From positions 27,867,811 through 27,931,810 of the forward strand of contig CM040085.1 in the NCBI GenBank assembly GCA_022496805.1: a stretch of 64,000 nucleotides of DNA. Reading direction: 5' to 3'. How positions within the stretch are numbered: the first letter of the stretch is position 1; every line of letters begins with the position of its first letter. A program made the translations under genes and the position numbers. The notes below the pieces were generated by a model. It searched no databases. It worked only from the letters and a program-made list of their open reading frames with translations, and was not told where the DNA came from. Of the stretch, positions 11,511 to 22,475 are shown piece by piece. This DNA is from Pohlia nutans. Its lineage: Eukaryota > Streptophyta > Bryopsida > Bryales > Mniaceae.

Positions 11511-14276
11511 CTACCAATGCACATCCCAATAACATGGAAACTTGCACATGTATATGTCTCCACATCCAGGACACATATGGCTACACTTCTTCTTCTTGCA
11601 AGCTCGACACAATTTACGTTTCCTTCCCATAGGCCAAGGCCCATGCACACCGGTCCAATTGGGTGCAAACACTGAAAATCCTATTTTTCTAGCTCCCCAG
11701 TCCGCCGATAACTCCTTTGCAAGCTGCATTTGGAATGACAAGTGTGTCATAGGCTCATACATGAAACGGAAGCTCAAATCTGAATGAATGATCCAAGAAT
11801 TGACAACCGATGTGTCCAACAAGAAATGAAAAACCCTGTGCCACCATTTGTGGCTACGTGTCAGAGTGGAATAATTGCCACGCAACTGACCGGCACTATC
11901 TACCCCTCTCATGTTAGTTTGGTATTGTAAATGCATAGGCCCGGTGTTCACTTTTATTTTGCCACCTTTCACTTTCCGGTACACCGTTTGTATCACTCCG
12001 GGTGGGGGAATGGGCTCCGCATGCGTAGACAAGAGCAAAACTACCTTTTTGTCTTTCCACACCATGCAACAAATCTTCCCACCCTCATGCATCCTCCAAT
12101 CTATCCATCCAAGTTCTTGTTTTTGTGTGATCACTTTTGAGAACATATGTTTTGGCGCATACTTCCGGTCATACCGCAATGTCCCCGTGGCCATAATTCC
12201 TTTCTCTAAAAGGTCTAAGAACAACGGCACGGAAGTGAAAAAATTGTCCGTGGTTACAATATGACCACGACCTTCTAATCCATGTGTCAAATTCTTCACC
12301 ACTGAGCGGCCTTGGAATCCAAGCCCTTTGCCACTATGCATGCCCCCGACCTCATTGTCACCATCACCATCATTAGGTGCTACCTCCCCATCTTCCTTTC
12401 CACAATAGACACTAAAAGTCCATATATACTTTGATAAAGCATCTGCTAATGCCCACACCTTGATGCCAAAGCGTACAGGTTTGTTTGGCATGTATTGGCG
12501 AATGGGACAATATTGGCCTTTGTAACGCACCATTGTCTCATCCACAGTGAGTTGGCAATTAGGATCCCACATCTTTTGGCACTTGTCACGTACTTCGTTC
12601 GCAAGCCACCTAATTTTTCTAATTTTGTCTGGTGCCTCGACAATTCCTTGTAAATCCACCTCTCCATCATCATGAACATGAAGACATCGCCTAATAGCCT
12701 CAAATCGGTCTCTGGACATAAGTTTTGATATGATAGGACATTGGAGGAGTGGCTCATCTTTTGACCAATAACATCGTGTCGATGGTAATTTTTTGATACC
12801 CATATAGAGACATATAGCAAGATATGCACGAAATTCCTTGAATTCCAACGGAGTTCAATCTTTACCCCCTCGTGTTTTCTCCATGTCTTCACCTGTCACT
12901 TCTGATGCATATCTATTAGACTCTCTAACAATTGCCCTTTGGGTTTTTTTGGTCCACAACTTTTCAAATAAACCCAAACAAAATGGAAGACGGCCATATG
13001 GGTGTGTGCACCCACGGTCGGGCCCCGCAAAGGGTACTGGTGGTGTACTGTAAGAAGAACTGGTTTTTTTCCAAGTTCCTGGCCCATACGCGGATAGAAG
13101 AGGGTCAACCTTTTATTTCCCCTTTCGATGTGACCCATCATTCGTGGTGTTTATGCGAAGTCCAACTTCCGCTAAAGGAGTGTTTGCAATTGCCATACCT
13201 TCTATTGTTTGGGATGGATGTGGAATTTGAGATTGTTGCACCTCCAGAGCATGCGCAGAGGTCCCCTTCCTCCCTTTGGCTTTTCTTTTTGGCCTTGTAG
13301 ATGGTCCTGCGACTGCAGGTCTAGAAAGTCCAGCGTGGGTGGCATTTGAAGGTCCACCCACTCCACGCGCATGCCCTGGTTGGCTGCATTCGCAGCTCCC
13401 TGCAGCGGCGCTCCCGGCAGCTCCGCTCCCGGCTGCTCCGCACCGATCCAGGCTGCCAAATTCACAGTTAGGGTTTCGCAGGGTTTCACAGTCAGTATTA
13501 GTACCCCGACCTCTCACTTCCGCTGCAGATTTGGGTGCAACGCTGGCGATATCATGCTCCTGCGCTCTTGCTGCGGATTCTGCTTGGAAGCTCTGATGCA
13601 GGCTCGAATTGGCAGATTGGAGGGTCTGCCGTAGCGGAGGCGCAGTGGGCGCGCGGCGCAATAGTGGGCGATCGGAGAAGATTGGAGCACCTGCAGGGGT
13701 GGGCGATCGGCGCAGCAGCTGCGCGGCGCATTGGCCGATCGAGCTCTGCAACTCTGCCGCATGCAGAGCTGCGCCTCCAAACTCCTCGCCACCGCCGGCT
13801 CCTCCTTCTGCGAACCGGCCTTCAGGTGCGCACGCCACTCTCCTTTTCTGCATTTTTTGTGTATTTCGCAATTGTTTGGTGCTTCTTTGTCTTGGGCAGT
13901 TGGCTGAGATCGTTGCCTCTAAAGAATCTGTCGCATGCGTTTGGGCCGAAATTTTGTCTTCCGTGCTGGAACTCTCCACTGCAATTGCCGATATAGTGCC
14001 TTCCGATTCAGACGAGCTTCCACAGTTAGATTCAGAGGAAGTAGCTTCTAGTGAGGATGGGTGACCCGCATATGGGGATTGCGCTTCAAATTCTCCTGTG
14101 TCTGTACTTGGGATCGGGATTGCTTGGGCTGGATCGCAGTTTGGAATTTCAGATTGAGTAGTGGATCTACCTATTCTCTGTATAGCCTCCGCGCAGACAC
14201 TCTCTTCTTCGTCTGTCTCGTATCTAACTGTGAATGTACTCTGTCTTGTGATTTCGTCTAATTTTGTGGCCAACAA
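11511..14276 (-). pseudogene. piggyBac transposase (DDE_Tnp_1_7), two in-frame stops
   Basis: One frame runs the whole length. It is interrupted by TAA at 13113-13115 and TGA at 12856-12858; both could be C-to-T type changes from CAA and TGG. The first segment (387 codons) is Ser/Ala-rich low-complexity sequence with a basic stretch RPKRKAKGRK that could serve nuclear import. The middle segment has the N-terminal transposase region (AYGPGTW, LFEKLW, ESNRYA). The last 445 codons hold the catalytic core: VDET, TTDNFF and NMRGVD supply the three aspartates (residues 103, 201 and 317 of that segment). The position equivalent to the fourth acidic residue of insect piggyBac (GVDxxD) is glycine. A Cys/His-rich C-terminal zinc-binding domain follows (CRAC, CSHMCPGC, CKFPC). 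The true start is uncertain because the 14276 codon is TTG. An intron removing one of the stops cannot be excluded. Confidence 0.88.
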
Positions 14277-14395
14277 TGTGTGCCGATGTCCAATAATCTA
14301 TAGTGTCGTTCTCAATCTCCCCTAAATCGCAAAGTAGGGCTCTTTGGACTCGGACAGCGTCATAGGCAGGAAGGGCTCGTAAACTTACCAAGGAT

Positions 14396-15373
14396 TTACT
14401 GGCGCTCCGATTTGGGTGCTTTTCCTTTGTTGTTGATTGGCTTTTTGTCGATGTTGCCTCCCTCTCCGTTGATGCAGGCGTCGCTGCAGCTGCATGCTTC
14501 GCCGGGTGTGTTGGTTGCAGCGTGCTCCCCACTCCCTGCCGTGAGCTCTCTGTTGCCTGCGGCTCCCGTTGCGATCCCTCCCTCGGAACTGGGAGGGCGG
14601 CCATGCTCTGAACGTTTGCTGCCCTGAACTGCTGCAGCCCCTGCAGTGAAGCTCCCACGCCCTGATTCGGTGCTGCGGCTGGCTCGACTACTGCTTTCCC
14701 ACAGTCCAAATGTAATCTCTCTTGCAACCTTGCAGACGGAGGCACTGGGCGGTCGGTCATGCTCTCCTACTGATGAATCTGATAGACTTGTCAATGTTTC
14801 GCGTGCATCTCTCAATTTCTGTCTCAACTCTTGGCTGTTTCGCAAAATAGGCTCGTTTGGTGACCCTGGTACAAACTATGCAGCAGTAGAAGCTATGGCC
14901 TCTTTGCATCGAATCTGCGATTGCTCATTGAATGTGGGTGAGCTACGGAATTCTGGGTCGTCATGCTCAACTTTGGGTTTGGGAAAAATCACGTTTCGCA
15001 TAATGGAGTATACCTCGGCAGAAAAACCATCTGCATGTCCTTCTTGACGCCTCTCCGTCCATTTGAGCAACTTTACCGCCCAAGAATACCACAAAAATCT
15101 AAGTCTTTCGGGTGTTTTGTCACTCCCAAATTGCCTATCTCTCTTCAATCTAGGAAGGCTGCAAAGGTAGTTCTCATTGAGCATAGCAAATAGATATTGA
15201 ACTTGCCAAGTTTGTGCTCTATGCTTGCTAATCAAGTGTTGTGCAATGGCCGTTGCCTCCAAGGGACACCATGAGGGATAGCTAGGAGGAGGAAGTTTCA
15301 GTGATGCAAGGGCAAATATAGTGTGAGGCATTGTGTTGTATCTTTCAAAGTGTGGAAATATAAATGGTTTCAA
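14396..15373 (-). pseudogene. unrecognised accessory ORF inside the piggyBac element
   Basis: Reading frame open from about 15373 to 14396 with one TAG at 14876-14878 (possibly CAG to TAG). The first part is a mixed, globular-looking sequence of about 165 residues with basic and aromatic clusters (LRFLWYSWAVKLLKWTERR). The second is a Ser/Gly/Ala-rich region of 149 residues opening with an amphipathic stretch (LRQKLRDARETL). An open stretch in another frame upstream (15660-15385) could be its N-terminal part, separated by a frameshift or a splice. I do not recognise a family. It lies within the transposon, on the transposase strand and 5' to it. It might be a second transposon protein, an N-terminal transposase extension reached by splicing, or a captured host fragment. 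A 178-codon ORF at 14224-14760 overlaps in another frame. Confidence 0.4.
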
Positions 15374-16023
15374 AGTTCAATTGTGTTTGCTCTTGTTGCC
15401 ATGTTTCTTACTCTTCCTTGGAACAATGGGATATTTTGCACGTAGATCTCTGACAATGCTACTACTTGGCTTCGTCTCTTGTGTCGGAGTAATGGCAATA
15501 TGCCGCCGTTCTCAACGTTGCTATCTTTGGTCTTTATGTTTCTTACATTTTTCTCACTTCCCAACTGTAAACGGCCAACTGTACAAGTTCCTTCTTTCGT
15601 GAAACTGCCCAAGATTGCCTCTTTTGTGACGTGGCAGGCTGCCCAAAAAATGTCTTGCATTTTCTCAACCTACCCACAACTAAAAATCACCCGAGGGCTG
15701 CATTTTTTTTCCACTGCCCATGGTTAATAAAATCCACTGGCCCACTACTTGCCAGCTTTCCCTTGCTCGTTTTTCAAGATGATTAGAGCGCCTAAAATTA
15801 TAGCAACACGTATTCACTCATTTACGAAGCCCAAGTACTTCAGATTACTGCAAAGATCATTCACAAATTTCAGCGGATGAAAATCATCAACGTCTGATTA
15901 TGCACAGATTTTACAGTTCATCCATCGGACCATTTCGGTCCTCTTCGGCCTTACAGGGTTAACACAGACAATTGTACAGGCATATACAGACAGTCCAAAT
16001 GTAAAGATGTTTCACTACAAGCA

Positions 16024-16182
16024 AAGGCGTTGTTTCTCACTCTGGAGGATCTTGTTTATTGTCGCTTTTCACTGTACATGCTTATCCTACGTGACGAATT
16101 GCACTCACCAAGTCCAACCAAAAAATTGGTGAGTGCGAAGTGGCGTTGTTTGACTCACAAAAGGAGTGAAAAGCAACGCCTT
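16024..16182. mobile_element. small fold-back MITE
   Basis: Ends are inverted repeats: AAGGCGTTGTTTCTCACTC on the left and GAGTGAAAAGCAACGCCTT on the right. A second inner inverted repeat, GCACTCACCAA / TTGGTGAGTGC, lies near 16100-16137. No clear target-site duplication, so the superfamily is not assigned. Confidence 0.7.
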
Positions 16183-16231
16183 CTCCTTGTAATGTTTATG
16201 TCAATGCTTCTACATAACATACAACAAATGG

Positions 16232-18854
16232 ATGCCACAACGTGAACTATTTCCACTAAACCAACCCCCAGTAATTGAACACAACATCAAAATACTAAAA
16301 GAATACTACACAAGACATCAACACAGTTACTACAAAAACATTGTAAATACACACTTCACTCTAGCACAAACTAGAGATACAAGATTCATACCATCACCTA
16401 CAATAATGCCACATACACTCAAATCTCAGTAATAGAATGCAACCCAGAAAAGACATAACCACTGTAAAAAACACTATACAAACACAAAATGAATTAACTC
16501 ATATATACGAAGACTCCGGAAAACACCTCATTACCATCCCAACTACCAGACTAAAATGGCTATAGCAACAATACAACAATGCCATCTACAGCACACACGG
16601 TCTAGTGCCTTATACGCAATCATTTGAAACGGAAGTAGTATGGCTCTATATATCAAAGATATAATCACAAAATTCCGAAAAAAGATCCATTAAAAGCATC
16701 ACAACACACTCTCCCGCAATGTATCCTTGACTCTCTAACAAAAACATTCAACATTTCACACTCATATTTTTCCTCACCAGTAACATGCTCTACACATATT
16801 ACACAATTCTACTTTCCGTTCGCAAGAGACAAAGTTTTTGGATCACTTGGCACCGCCTTTCAATATAAATGGAAAGGAATTGGTTACGCACACCCCCATA
16901 ATGAAGAAATGGCCCAACAAGCAATACAATGGGCAAGATTAGCAGCCAAAAATGACCCAAACACCATCACAATACTAATTATACCAGACATCAATTGGTA
17001 CCAAAATTATTCACCACATATTGGACCATTTCTTGACACGCATGTTTTTGCACATTTTGCCGCAGATACCATTACATACGAAGAACCAACAATCCCTCAA
17101 GACCTAAACAAACCACGAATAGAACCACTAGCAATCCACATATTTTGTATCCACTCTCAAAATCACAGCATTGGCACACCCAACCAAATAGACACAATTA
17201 AAACAATAATCGAAAATTTACAAATAACACAATACCACATACAAAAGGCTCCACCCACGCCCCGTGACACACCCGTAAACAAAAACGCCAAATGGAATAA
17301 ATTACTCTACCCACCTCATATCAACTTGTCAACTACACACATACCGCCGTTACCAAATTACGAAATAAACACTATACTAAAATTCCCACCACAATACAAC
17401 TATTACACCGATGGATCTTTCGTCCCACCTAAGCAAGATGATGACGGACACTGGAAGAAAAAAAAAACTGGCTACGGAATTTACAACCCAACAAAAGCAG
17501 AAGTACAAATATCAAAAAGATTACCTGGACTACAAACGAGCTTTAGAGCTGAACTAATGGCCATACATAAAACACTCAAACTAATTACTACCAAATACAA
17601 GAATGAACCAGCACACATATTCACCAACTGCCTCAACTGTTTATATGTACTCAACACACAAATAAAACATCCAACCCAACATAACAACCATGCCGATAAA
17701 TTCATATTAGCATCTATGGTAGAAATGTTAAAAAGCCAAACGCAACCCACCACAATATATAAAGTCAAAGCACATATAAACATCGACAGAAATGTACAAG
17801 CATACCAACTTGCAAAAAACGGCACTAAAAAGGAATATAGATTCGTTGCCAAACCATATGAATTTGCACATACTTCACCATACTACTTTCAAAAAGACAC
17901 ATGGCCTGAACCAAGAAAGAGACCTAACAAAGGCCCTGTCAGAGGCCTTCAAACATAAATCACTAAACACGATCGTGAAAACAACTTAGAAATAATGGCA
18001 GAGCAATTTCCCAACATTAGCAAATGGACAATGAATCCTGACATAGATAATGAAATATCCAATAACTTTTGGTCTAACCCTACAATAACAGATTCACAAA
18101 ACACAAGCCTACTAAAATTCCGTACTGATCAATACATGGGAAATGCTAGAAAACAACTATTTTTTGGCATAGAAAGATTTCCATCAATAACATGCCCGAT
18201 TTGCAACTCCTTTGATGCAGACACATGGCTCCATGTACTCCTAAATGTAATCAACACCACATACATGCCCTTAGAACCAAAAGACATAACAAAGCAGTAT
18301 GGGAACTAAGAAAATTAATTTTATCATCACAAAAATCAAGATGCTACACCCTCATGAATGCAGGGACATTTAACAACAACCCACAAGAAAATACAGTCCC
18401 CCTATGGCTCCTACCTTGTACATGCAGACAACAAAGATGCCACTGCAACGCTAGATTCAAACATGATCTACTATGTATTAAAGAACTTCTACACCAAAGT
18501 ACTCCACCAATAAACCCAACAGACAACCTCACCATACAATTTATTGAATTCACATACACAAACGACAGATTCTCACAAGATACAATAAACAATAAAATTC
18601 AAAAATATCAACCATTAATTAATAACATCATTCACCAAGGATGGAAAGTAGATCCACTTATAGTCATCTCGGCTGGTGCTAGAGGAACTACGTACGTCCC
18701 GTCAATGAAACAACTCGAAACAAAATTTAATTTATCTGAAACTTCTGTTAAACATACATTTAAAGAAATAAACACTATTGCTATACAATATGCCGGATCA
18801 ATCCTTTTACATAAAAGACGAATAGAAAACAACCAATCAATACCAACAAAATAA
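16232..18854 (+). pseudogene. decayed retroelement fragment with RNase H domain
   Basis: Reading frames 16232-16432, 16909-17958, 17995-18309 and 18225-18854 follow one another with stops and shifts. The RNase H region is at about 17401-17830. It keeps YYTDGSF (Asp) and FRAELMA (Glu). The third acidic site reads TNCLNCLY, and the fourth region NVQAYQLAKNG has Tyr where Asp is expected. Downstream is a Cys-containing zinc-knuckle-like stretch (ITCPICN) and a conserved-looking C-terminal region. No reverse transcriptase domain was found upstream, so it is probably 5'-truncated. An A/T-rich simple repeat follows, as at LINE tails. The codons are A-rich, unlike the host genes. Family placement (LINE with RNase H) is inferred. 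Confidence 0.7.
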
Positions 18855-18899
18855 ATAATAATAATAATAATAAAATAATAAAAATAAATAAATAAAAGG
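18852..18899. repeat. AT-rich (AAT/AAAT)n simple repeat at retroelement tail
   Basis: Runs of AAT and AAAT units directly follow the last codon region of the retroelement, consistent with a retrotransposed 3' tail. Confidence 0.8.
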
Positions 18900-19026
18900 G
18901 GGGTAGTGATGAAGATCACTATTTATTTCAAACAAATAGCACGGTGTCACCACTTGTCTCAGGAAGGTGGGTAGGGGCCGGTTGGTTGGTACAACTTTCC
19001 TGCCTATGATAATTTCACTAGCAACA

Positions 19027-19139
19027 CCAAGTCATGAATATTACAATAACGCTCAGACGGACCCAACGGGAATCGAACCCGGACCGTATAATCGTAACAC
19101 AAACGTCCTTCTCCAACCAACCTAGAAACCATGACTTGG
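19027..19139 (-). repeat. tRNA-like sequence inside a 10-bp inverted repeat
   Basis: The minus strand has a perfect Pol III B box, GGTTCGATTCC (19069-19079), with a T-arm-like stem. An A-box-like GGTTGGTTGGAGAAGG lies upstream. The segment is bracketed by CCAAGTCATG (19027-19036) and CATGACTTGG (19130-19139). A standard acceptor stem is not visible, so it is not a normal tRNA gene. It could be a tRNA-derived SINE or part of the adjacent retroelement. Confidence 0.55.
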
Positions 19140-19808
19140 CGACCATCAACATAATAATCCTCGTTTTATACCATTACAAATGATGTAATTACTTGATAAT
19201 GGCTACTGTGGGTTACTTTTACTAGTTTCTGGTTACTAAAGTGTCTATTCCCGGAAGGGGAGAGTAGTCTTGTACCAATGTTCCTTTGCCCAGTGGGCAT
19301 TGGCTCATTGTCAAGACGAACATACACTTTATTCACGCCGGCCTCGCAAGAGGCCGGAGTTTCTATCTATCTATCTCAATGCTTCTAAGTTAGGAAGCTT
19401 TATGGAGAAGGAATTATTTTCTTATATCATTGATGGTGTTTTTAGTATAAGTTGTCTGCAGTTGACTCCTTTTGCGTTTTGGTTTCCATGAGATTGCTGA
19501 GGATGATTGTAATCTTATTCTAAGCTTACACTTCGAAAGTTTATGTGTGGAAACAGAATACACCTCTGACAATCTGATACATCCCATGGTTACTACCTCA
19601 AGTTGTAAATCATGTTGATTGGGCAATGTAATGCTCTTGAATAAAGATGAGAACCACATTTTCTTCATTGATTTGACTGACATTCATGATGTCAAACATG
19701 CTGAGTTCTTTCTGAATTCTAATTGTATACTTTAATTTATTAGTTTAGAGAGCACGATTGGGTGACCTAATTGATGATATCTCTGACTTCCATGCAAATG
19801 CTATATGG
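19140..19808. other. intergenic DNA, nothing recognised
   Basis: No gene or repeat border identified; ORFs at 19270-19491 and 19414-19683 lack recognisable features. Confidence 0.4.
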
Positions 19809-20543
19809 TTAACCCCTAAAGGTTGGGCCTATGACCATGGAATCATGCTTTATCTGTCACACTCAATTTTGCTACTAAAAATATTACAAGAATTTATATT
19901 TATATTTTTAGTAGATGAAGTCACATGTCTACTACAAATCATGAATTTTTCATAAATTTTGGTGAAAATTTGAAATTACTCTGGTTTTATGAAGTGATTG
20001 TAAAGAAAATCTATATCAATTACAAAATGTACTAGAAAATTCCGATTTTTTTTACCTAAAGTGTAAATTACAATGAAGAAAAGTTTAGTTGATGAAAATC
20101 ATCTGTGTATCAAAATTTAGAAATTTTGCTACACCTTAGTGATACCTACCGAACTCGTAACTACAAGAAAACACTCAATCTTCAAATTTGTCCAAAAATT
20201 CAAAGTGGAGTAGAAACTAGACTTGGCAAGCTTCATTTTGTTAGTTAAGCTCAGATGCAATAGAATTCATTTTCATGGCCTAAATTTAGTTTAAGTAGAA
20301 CAAGCAAAAAAATTCAAAATACACTACACGGTGAACCATTTTTACGACTCTTTTTGTAGTTGGGACCCCATGTAAAATCTAAAAATAGCTTGAATGATTT
20401 GAATTTAACTTGAAGGGGTGGCATCACCAAGCAAAGCCATTCACATAAAGAATTGGATGGAAATCAGCCACGCAGCAGTTGGAATTGAACAGTCCACTTC
20501 ATTCATAAGCCATTTTTTGGTCTCGGCGGCGTTTAGGGGTTAA
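19809..20543. mobile_element. piggyBac-type MITE, family H (copy 1)
   Basis: 735 bp. Left end TTAACCCCTAAAGGTTGG; right end reads GGCGTTTAGGGGTTAA. Interior is similar to the copy at 33015-33587. Its right TTAA is also the left TTAA of the family I element. Confidence 0.85.
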
Positions 20544-20924
20544 CCCTTAAATGTCAAAGTAAGCCCCATGGGCTTCTTTATGAGAGAATAATGAAGAAAA
20601 AAGTGGATTTTCTCAACCAAATCAAGCGAGGATTGGTGCATTGGAAAGCTACTGAAAAAGCGATCTAGATTCCAAATTTGCGCCTCGTTTGGGAGATTGT
20701 GGAAACATTGGCAAGCAATCAAAGTTATCAAAATGAGCAGGAGTTGAGGTTGGGGCAGTTGAGGTCGTTTTTTGAAAAGTGCCGCAATGCTACGGTGCTG
20801 GCCAGTTGAGTCGTTTTTTCTTTTTAAATTTTTTAAATTTTTATTTATTTATTTTTTCTTCCTTCGAAAATTTAGATGCCTTCCGAGCTGCCCCGCCCAG
20901 GGCCTCTTGACGTTTAAGGGTTAA
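20540..20924. mobile_element. piggyBac-type MITE, family I
   Basis: 385 bp. Left TTAACCCTTAAATGTCAAAG, right (reverse complement) TTAACCCTTAAACGTCAAG. A subterminal dyad GCCCCATGGGC lies near 20563-20573. Shares its left TTAA with family H. Confidence 0.88.
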
Positions 20925-20981
20925 GTGTGGATTTGGACGATATGTTTTTGTCTTTCTGATGATCAAACTTTCGTTCTACTT

Positions 20982-22475
20982 TTAACCCCTAAAGGACCAA
21001 GTGTCCTAACTAGGACATTTAGAGAATCGGGTAGGTTCCGGTGAACACATTTTTAATCGAATTTTGAAGGAAATTTAATAGTAGATTCCCCAATGTGCCA
21101 CGAAAATGGGGATTCTTTTCTTTTGAATTCCGACACCGTATGTGAAAGTTATGAGGGGAAATGTGTTTTTTTCGGGAGAAAGGGCAGCGGGGCAGTAGAG
21201 AAATAGTTGAATTTTAGGGGGGGGCAACAAAATGGGCGGCGTGTGAAAAATGGGGTGGACTGTGGGGGGCAGAAGACCACCCCATTTTCGAAACTCATTA
21301 AAAATTTTGAAAAATAATATTTGTTAAAATAATATTTTTTATTTATAAATAAAAAATATTATTTTTAACTGAAAAATATTATTTTAAACTAAAATTTCAA
21401 TTTTATAATTAAAAATATTATTTAAAAAATAAAAAATAAAATCATTTAAAAAAATAAAAAACAAAAATCGTCCAATGAGGGACTGCCACGTGCCAGTACA
21501 CCTTGAGAGTTAGGGTTGATTGTCCTATTACCAACCACGTACCTAAAACCAACCACCCTGATTCTTGCCTAATTTCTAGATATTAAAAGGGAAGATGTAC
21601 CTCATTTGTACATTAGAGCATGTGATCGGTTTTGGGTCGGAGGTTACTTTGCACTTTGGAATTTTGTATAAAATTGAGAAATGCAAATTATAAGTTGCAA
21701 TTTTTTTCAATCCTCATCAAATCCTATTTCGAACGCGGTCATAATTTTTTTCCGGATTTACCACTGCCAAATATAGGTCAGATTGCTTAAGTGGTTGGTA
21801 ATAGGACAGTCAACCCTAGTGGGGTCATGAACATTGGAATGGGTTGGCACTTCAATTCCCTTCCTCCACCTTTTATTTCCCCCCTAACCCCCAAAATTCT
21901 TAGAAAATGCGCTACATGTCTTCTAAAACTTGGAGATTTTTTTTTTTTTTCAAATTTTTTTTCGCCATTCTATAGAGGATGGAATGTACTTGTGTTTCAC
22001 CGCTCGGATAAGAAATTTAAATAAAGAAAGTCAAAAATATTGCAATTCCAAAAACATATAGTCTTTTCTGAACTTCTAAACCCCCAACAAGTGCAAGGTG
22101 TTCTTCAACATCCTAAACATCTCCAAACGCAACGAAAATTGGTACACAACTAAGTAACATCATATAGAATGTGAAAGTGAAGTGCGACAGGTTTCGGTAG
22201 TGAGGTTTTTTTGATGTAGCCATGGTCAAACGCATCTGAAATTTTCGGGCATGTGTTTTTTTGGGGTGTTTTTTTCCATCAAACACAATTATCTTGCAAT
22301 CCGTGCGGTCAAAATCAACGAAATTTGTTGTGTATGTTTTTCAAATAGTTTAGGACAAGATCTTACGGTTAGAAGGTAAAAAATAACATTTTTTTGGATT
22401 TTTTGCATGGGGGAGTAGAAATGGCAGCATTGGAGTGTTTTTGGAGGAAAAACACTCCGGTCCTTTAGGGGTTAA
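20982..22475. mobile_element. piggyBac-type element, family J
   Basis: 1494 bp with TTAA borders; TIR TTAACCCCTAAAGGACC at both ends. Left dyad GTCCTAACTAGGAC near 21004-21017. The right end has a larger subterminal inverted repeat (GGAGTGTTTTT / AAAAACACTCC). A Tc1-like MITE is nested at 21511-21818. No coding sequence recognised. Confidence 0.88.
21511..21818. mobile_element. TA-flanked MITE nested in family J
   Basis: 308 bp including TA at both borders, with long TIRs. The left begins GGGTTGATTGTCCTATTACC and the right matches it inverted with one mismatch. TA duplication suggests Tc1/mariner affinity; the TIR is unlike the Stowaway copies in the window. Confidence 0.8.

Larger units (their letters stand above)
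10481..15962 (-). mobile_element. full-length piggyBac-type transposon
   Basis: 5482 bp bounded by TTAA. Both ends begin with the identical 17-bp TTAACCCTGTAAGGCCG. Each end is followed by a subterminal dyad: ACCAGTGACCGCTGGT on the left (about 10499-10514) and GGACCGAAATGGTCC on the right, reverse complemented. It encodes on the minus strand a piggyBac transposase (11511-14276, disrupted) and an upstream unrecognised ORF (14396-15373, disrupted). The 12.9-14.8 kb part is clearly more GC-rich than the flanks. None of the MITEs in the window carries this exact TIR. Confidence 0.93.

Noticed and set aside
12856..12858. The in-frame TGA as a recoded (selenocysteine or read-through) codon
   Set aside because: A second, different stop (TAA) lies upstream in the same frame, and TGG fits the family at this position; simple mutation is more likely.
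13276..14064. Long plus-strand ORFs opposite the transposase N-terminus
   Set aside because: They lie in a GC-rich low-complexity stretch where all frames tend to stay open; the minus frame is continuous with the recognisable transposase.
19027..19139. Functional tRNA gene
   Set aside because: No acceptor stem at standard spacing, and the anticodon loop lacks the usual T before the anticodon.
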